Of a stretch of DNA of 64,000 bases, positions 62,063 to 64,000 are shown piece by piece. How positions within the stretch are numbered: position 1 is the first letter of the stretch; the number at the start of each line of letters is the position of its first letter. The notes beneath the pieces are model-generated. The model made no database searches. It had not been told where the DNA came from and saw only the letters and a list, made by a program, of their open reading frames with translations. The position numbers and the translations under genes were made by a program. Source of the stretch: JBIQKZ01 sp044464765. GTDB lineage: Bacteria; Pseudomonadota; Gammaproteobacteria; Burkholderiales; Burkholderiaceae_B. The stretch is from positions 102,882-166,881 of the forward strand of contig JBIQKZ010000008.1 of assembly GCA_044464765.1 (NCBI GenBank), in the 5' to 3' direction.

Positions 62063-63178
62063 CTATGCGTTAACCACCAGAAGATCACCTTCTTCGTTTA
62101 GCGGGCCTTCCGGCGCAAGCGGTACAGGCGGTACCGCGACCTTCTCGCTACTCTCTTTTTCGATTAAAGCCTGAAGAAGGCGTCTTGCACGGATGGGACC
62201 TGCATCCAATCGCGTTGCTACTTTAGGGATGTTTTCATCAGGCGACTCGTTGATCATCATCTGCTGCACTTCCAGCAGTTCTTTGTCTTCGTTGAAGGTG
62301 GCATAGACGCCCTTCTCCATAGCCGCACTAAGCTCGCTTTCTCCTTGCCGAAACTGCCGGGAAACCACCCAAAAATAGTGGCTGGCCGTCGCTGTTTCCG
62401 GGGTTATCAAATGCAAGCCGATGAACTGCCTCGCGTCTTCTCGGGGAGTTTCACAAGGATAAAAGCCGACGTTTGTCATATTTATGCTTGGAGGCAGGTG
62501 GATCGCCGACTGCCAACGATCGATTTTTCCGCCTTGCCCAAGAAGGTGCGCAAAGAACGGAGGAGCGTCAATATTCGACATTTCGCGGTGAACCCTGACA
62601 AGCCGGTCAGAAACCACCTCAGTTTTTGCCGGAAACTCGGCGATGGACTCTTCTTCGTCGTTTCCGATTGTCCGCTGGTGAATATACGACTCGTGCGACA
62701 GATCCAGCAAATTGTCGTTGATTAGCCGGTAATCACAATCGAAATGCAGATAACCTGTTATACAGTCCCATCCGTCAGAGGCGCACCAAGGCAGATGGGG
62801 CACGAGCGCCTCGTCTGCCAAAACAGGGTCGCCAACCCATACCCAAGTAATATTATATTTATCCACCACTGGGTATGTTTTGACACAGGCAGCACTGGGA
62901 ATATCTGTCTGGCCCGGAACTTTCATGCAAGTTCCTTCAGGGGAGAACTGCATCCCATGGTAGGCGCACTGAAGCCTATCGCCAACCAAGCGACCTTTCG
63001 ACAAAGGTACAAGCCGATGAGGGCAACTATCGTGCATAGCCACCGGATTGCCGCTCTCTGTACGGTAGAAAACCAAGCGGATCCCGCAGATAGTGCGAGC
63101 AAGTAAGCCATCACGGTTGACTTCGTTACCAAGTGCAGCCACATACCAGCAGTTTTTCATCCAAGTTGCGCTTTTCAT
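62063..63178 (-). CDS. Rieske non-heme iron oxygenase (second), VanA-like
   Basis: A 371-residue protein. Rieske ligands are C52-x-H54 (SCPHRLVPLS) and C71-x-x-H74 (CAYHGMQF). The mononuclear iron site is in NDNLLDLSHESYIHQ. It belongs to the aromatic O-demethylase / hydroxylase group. Upstream of a gentisate set it could release 3-hydroxybenzoate or salicylate from a methoxylated precursor, which is an inference. The start could also be the ATG seven codons in (MKNCWYVAAL), which matches the family N terminus. No reductase gene is present. Confidence 0.88.
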   Translation of the reverse strand: MKSATWMKNCWYVAALGNEVNRDGLLARTICGIRLVFYRTESGNPVAMHDSCPHRLVPLSKGRLVGDRLQCAYHGMQFSPEGTCMKVPGQTDIPSAACVKTYPVVDKYNITWVWVGDPVLADEALVPHLPWCASDGWDCITGYLHFDCDYRLINDNLLDLSHESYIHQRTIGNDEEESIAEFPAKTEVVSDRLVRVHREMSNIDAPPFFAHLLGQGGKIDRWQSAIHLPPSINMTNVGFYPCETPREDARQFIGLHLITPETATASHYFWVVSRQFRQGESELSAAMEKGVYATFNEDKELLEVQQMMINESPDENIPKVATRLDAGPIRARRLLQALIEKESSEKVAVPPVPLAPEGPLNEEGDLLVVNA

Positions 63179-63329
63179 GCCTCACTCTCTCTTTGTTTAC
63201 GTTCAAGTTGTCGCTGCAAATTTGTGCGGTACAGCTGATCTATCCAGTAACTTACAAACCGACTAGCCTGTTTTTATTTTATGCCTATGCCTGGGTGGAA
63301 AAAACTGGGGTAAACCCGCAAGCCGTGGA

Positions 63330-64000
63330 TTAAACAGCCTGTAGCTTTTTGGCCGCCAATGCATTGCCCGCCCGGCTTGCCGCACGTCGACCCAGATACT
63401 TGGCGATGAACTGCCCGGCGTCCACCACCGCCCCAAGGTCGACCCCCGTTTCAACGCCTAAACCTTGCATCAGGTACAACACGTCTTCGGTGGCCACGTT
63501 GCCGGTTGCACCCCTAGCATACGGACACCCGCCCAGACCCGCGACGGATGAATGGAAGATCGAAACGCCCACTTCCAGACACGCGTAGATATTTGCCAGT
63601 GCCTGCCCATAGGTGTCATGAAAGTGCCCGGACAACCGTTCGAGGGGAAACTCGGATGCCGCATGCAGCAGCACGGCTTGCGCCTGCCGGGGCGTTGCCA
63701 CCCCGATCGTGTCGGCAATATCGATTTCGTCGCAACCCAGGTTGCGTAGCATTCGCACGACACGAGCAACGTCGTCCAGGGACACGTCCCCTTGGTAAGG
63801 GCAGCCGAAAGCGCAGCTGATACTGCCGCGCAGCCGCACGCCCTGCCCTTTGGCGGCCTGCGCCACCTCGCCAAAGCGCTCGATGGACTCCGCGATCGAA
63901 CAATTAATGTTCTTTTGCGAAAAAGCTTCCGACGCGGACCCAAAAATCACCACTTCGTCGGCCTGTGCCTCCAGGGCGGCTTGAAAGCCTTTCATATTCG
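63330..64000 (-). CDS. Hydroxymethylglutaryl-CoA lyase family protein, 5' end outside window
   Basis: The C-terminal ~223 residues of an HMGL-like TIM-barrel lyase. VVIFGSASEAFSQKNINCSI, the metal-binding region GHFHDTYGQALAN, and GGCPYARGATGNVATEDVLY with the catalytic Cys are characteristic of HMG-CoA lyase (leucine degradation), which makes acetyl-CoA and acetoacetate. The frame runs off the right edge. High GC here contrasts with the preceding genes and may mark the edge of the lower-GC island. Confidence 0.9.
   Translation of the reverse strand, partial: NMKGFQAALEAQADEVVIFGSASEAFSQKNINCSIAESIERFGEVAQAAKGQGVRLRGSISCAFGCPYQGDVSLDDVARVVRMLRNLGCDEIDIADTIGVATPRQAQAVLLHAASEFPLERLSGHFHDTYGQALANIYACLEVGVSIFHSSVAGLGGCPYARGATGNVATEDVLYLMQGLGVETGVDLGAVVDAGQFIAKYLGRRAASRAGNALAAKKLQAV

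Noticed and set aside
1..64000. Search for CRISPR arrays, tRNA or rRNA genes, insertion sequences, prophage and toxin-antitoxin or defence genes
   Set aside because: No regularly spaced repeats, cloverleaf-like segments, transposase or integrase motifs, or recognisable defence proteins were seen on either strand.

Overview
The window looks like a piece of a betaproteobacterial chromosome, most likely from the family Alcaligenaceae (the Bordetella, Achromobacter and Pusillimonas group). This is an inference from the moderately high GC of most genes, an orphan Bug-type solute receptor, many LysR regulators, and the dense mix of aromatic-acid catabolism and small-molecule transport genes. I found no rRNA, tRNA, CRISPR array, integrase, transposase or phage gene.

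Layout. 0-8 kb: the end of an amidohydrolase gene, a TetR regulator, a LigC-like dehydrogenase with an AhpD-like partner, a two-PAS diguanylate cyclase, a Bug receptor, a phospholipase-D/ClsC-like lipoprotein and PPK2. 7.9-20.9 kb: a LysR regulator divergent from a long operon made of aldehyde dehydrogenase, GMC oxidoreductase, HyuA, HyuB, a sugar-type ABC importer and, past an internal terminator, a class II aldolase. HyuB carries a cysteine-rich tail resembling the gamma subunit of acetone/acetophenone carboxylases, so the operon may encode an undescribed carboxylation-based catabolic route. 20.9-28.4 kb: a TRAP transporter, RluE and the glycolate oxidase operon glcDEF. 28.7-39.5 kb: a PqqU-type TonB receptor, a Bcr/CflA exporter, a 1103-residue autotransporter with an N-terminal zinc-protease motif, and an overlapping LysR - CopA - NADAR-like set. 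39.7-44.2 kb: a BMP-family binding protein with an amidohydrolase/deaminase, then a divergent EamA exporter and MarR pair with two symmetric operators.

44.2-64 kb is mostly aromatic catabolism. (a) A Rieske oxygenase is divergent from a LysR gene, which runs into an N-terminally short aryl-alcohol dehydrogenase. (b) A formylglycine-type sulfatase lipoprotein has a dockerin-like C terminus. (c) A tight operon encodes an HpaB-type flavin monooxygenase, an SDR, a binding protein, a meta-cleavage hydrolase and an MhpB-type extradiol dioxygenase; an HpaC-type reductase and a GntR regulator diverge from it. (d) A gentisate-type set encodes a Rieske oxygenase, a TetR regulator, gentisate dioxygenase, a 3-hydroxybenzoate-6-hydroxylase-like enzyme, an FAH-family hydrolase and a binding protein. 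The window ends inside a hydroxymethylglutaryl-CoA lyase-type gene.

Parts of 50-63 kb are visibly less GC-rich than the rest, which suggests an acquired catabolic island. Functions rest on motif reading and memory of protein families; no database search was possible.
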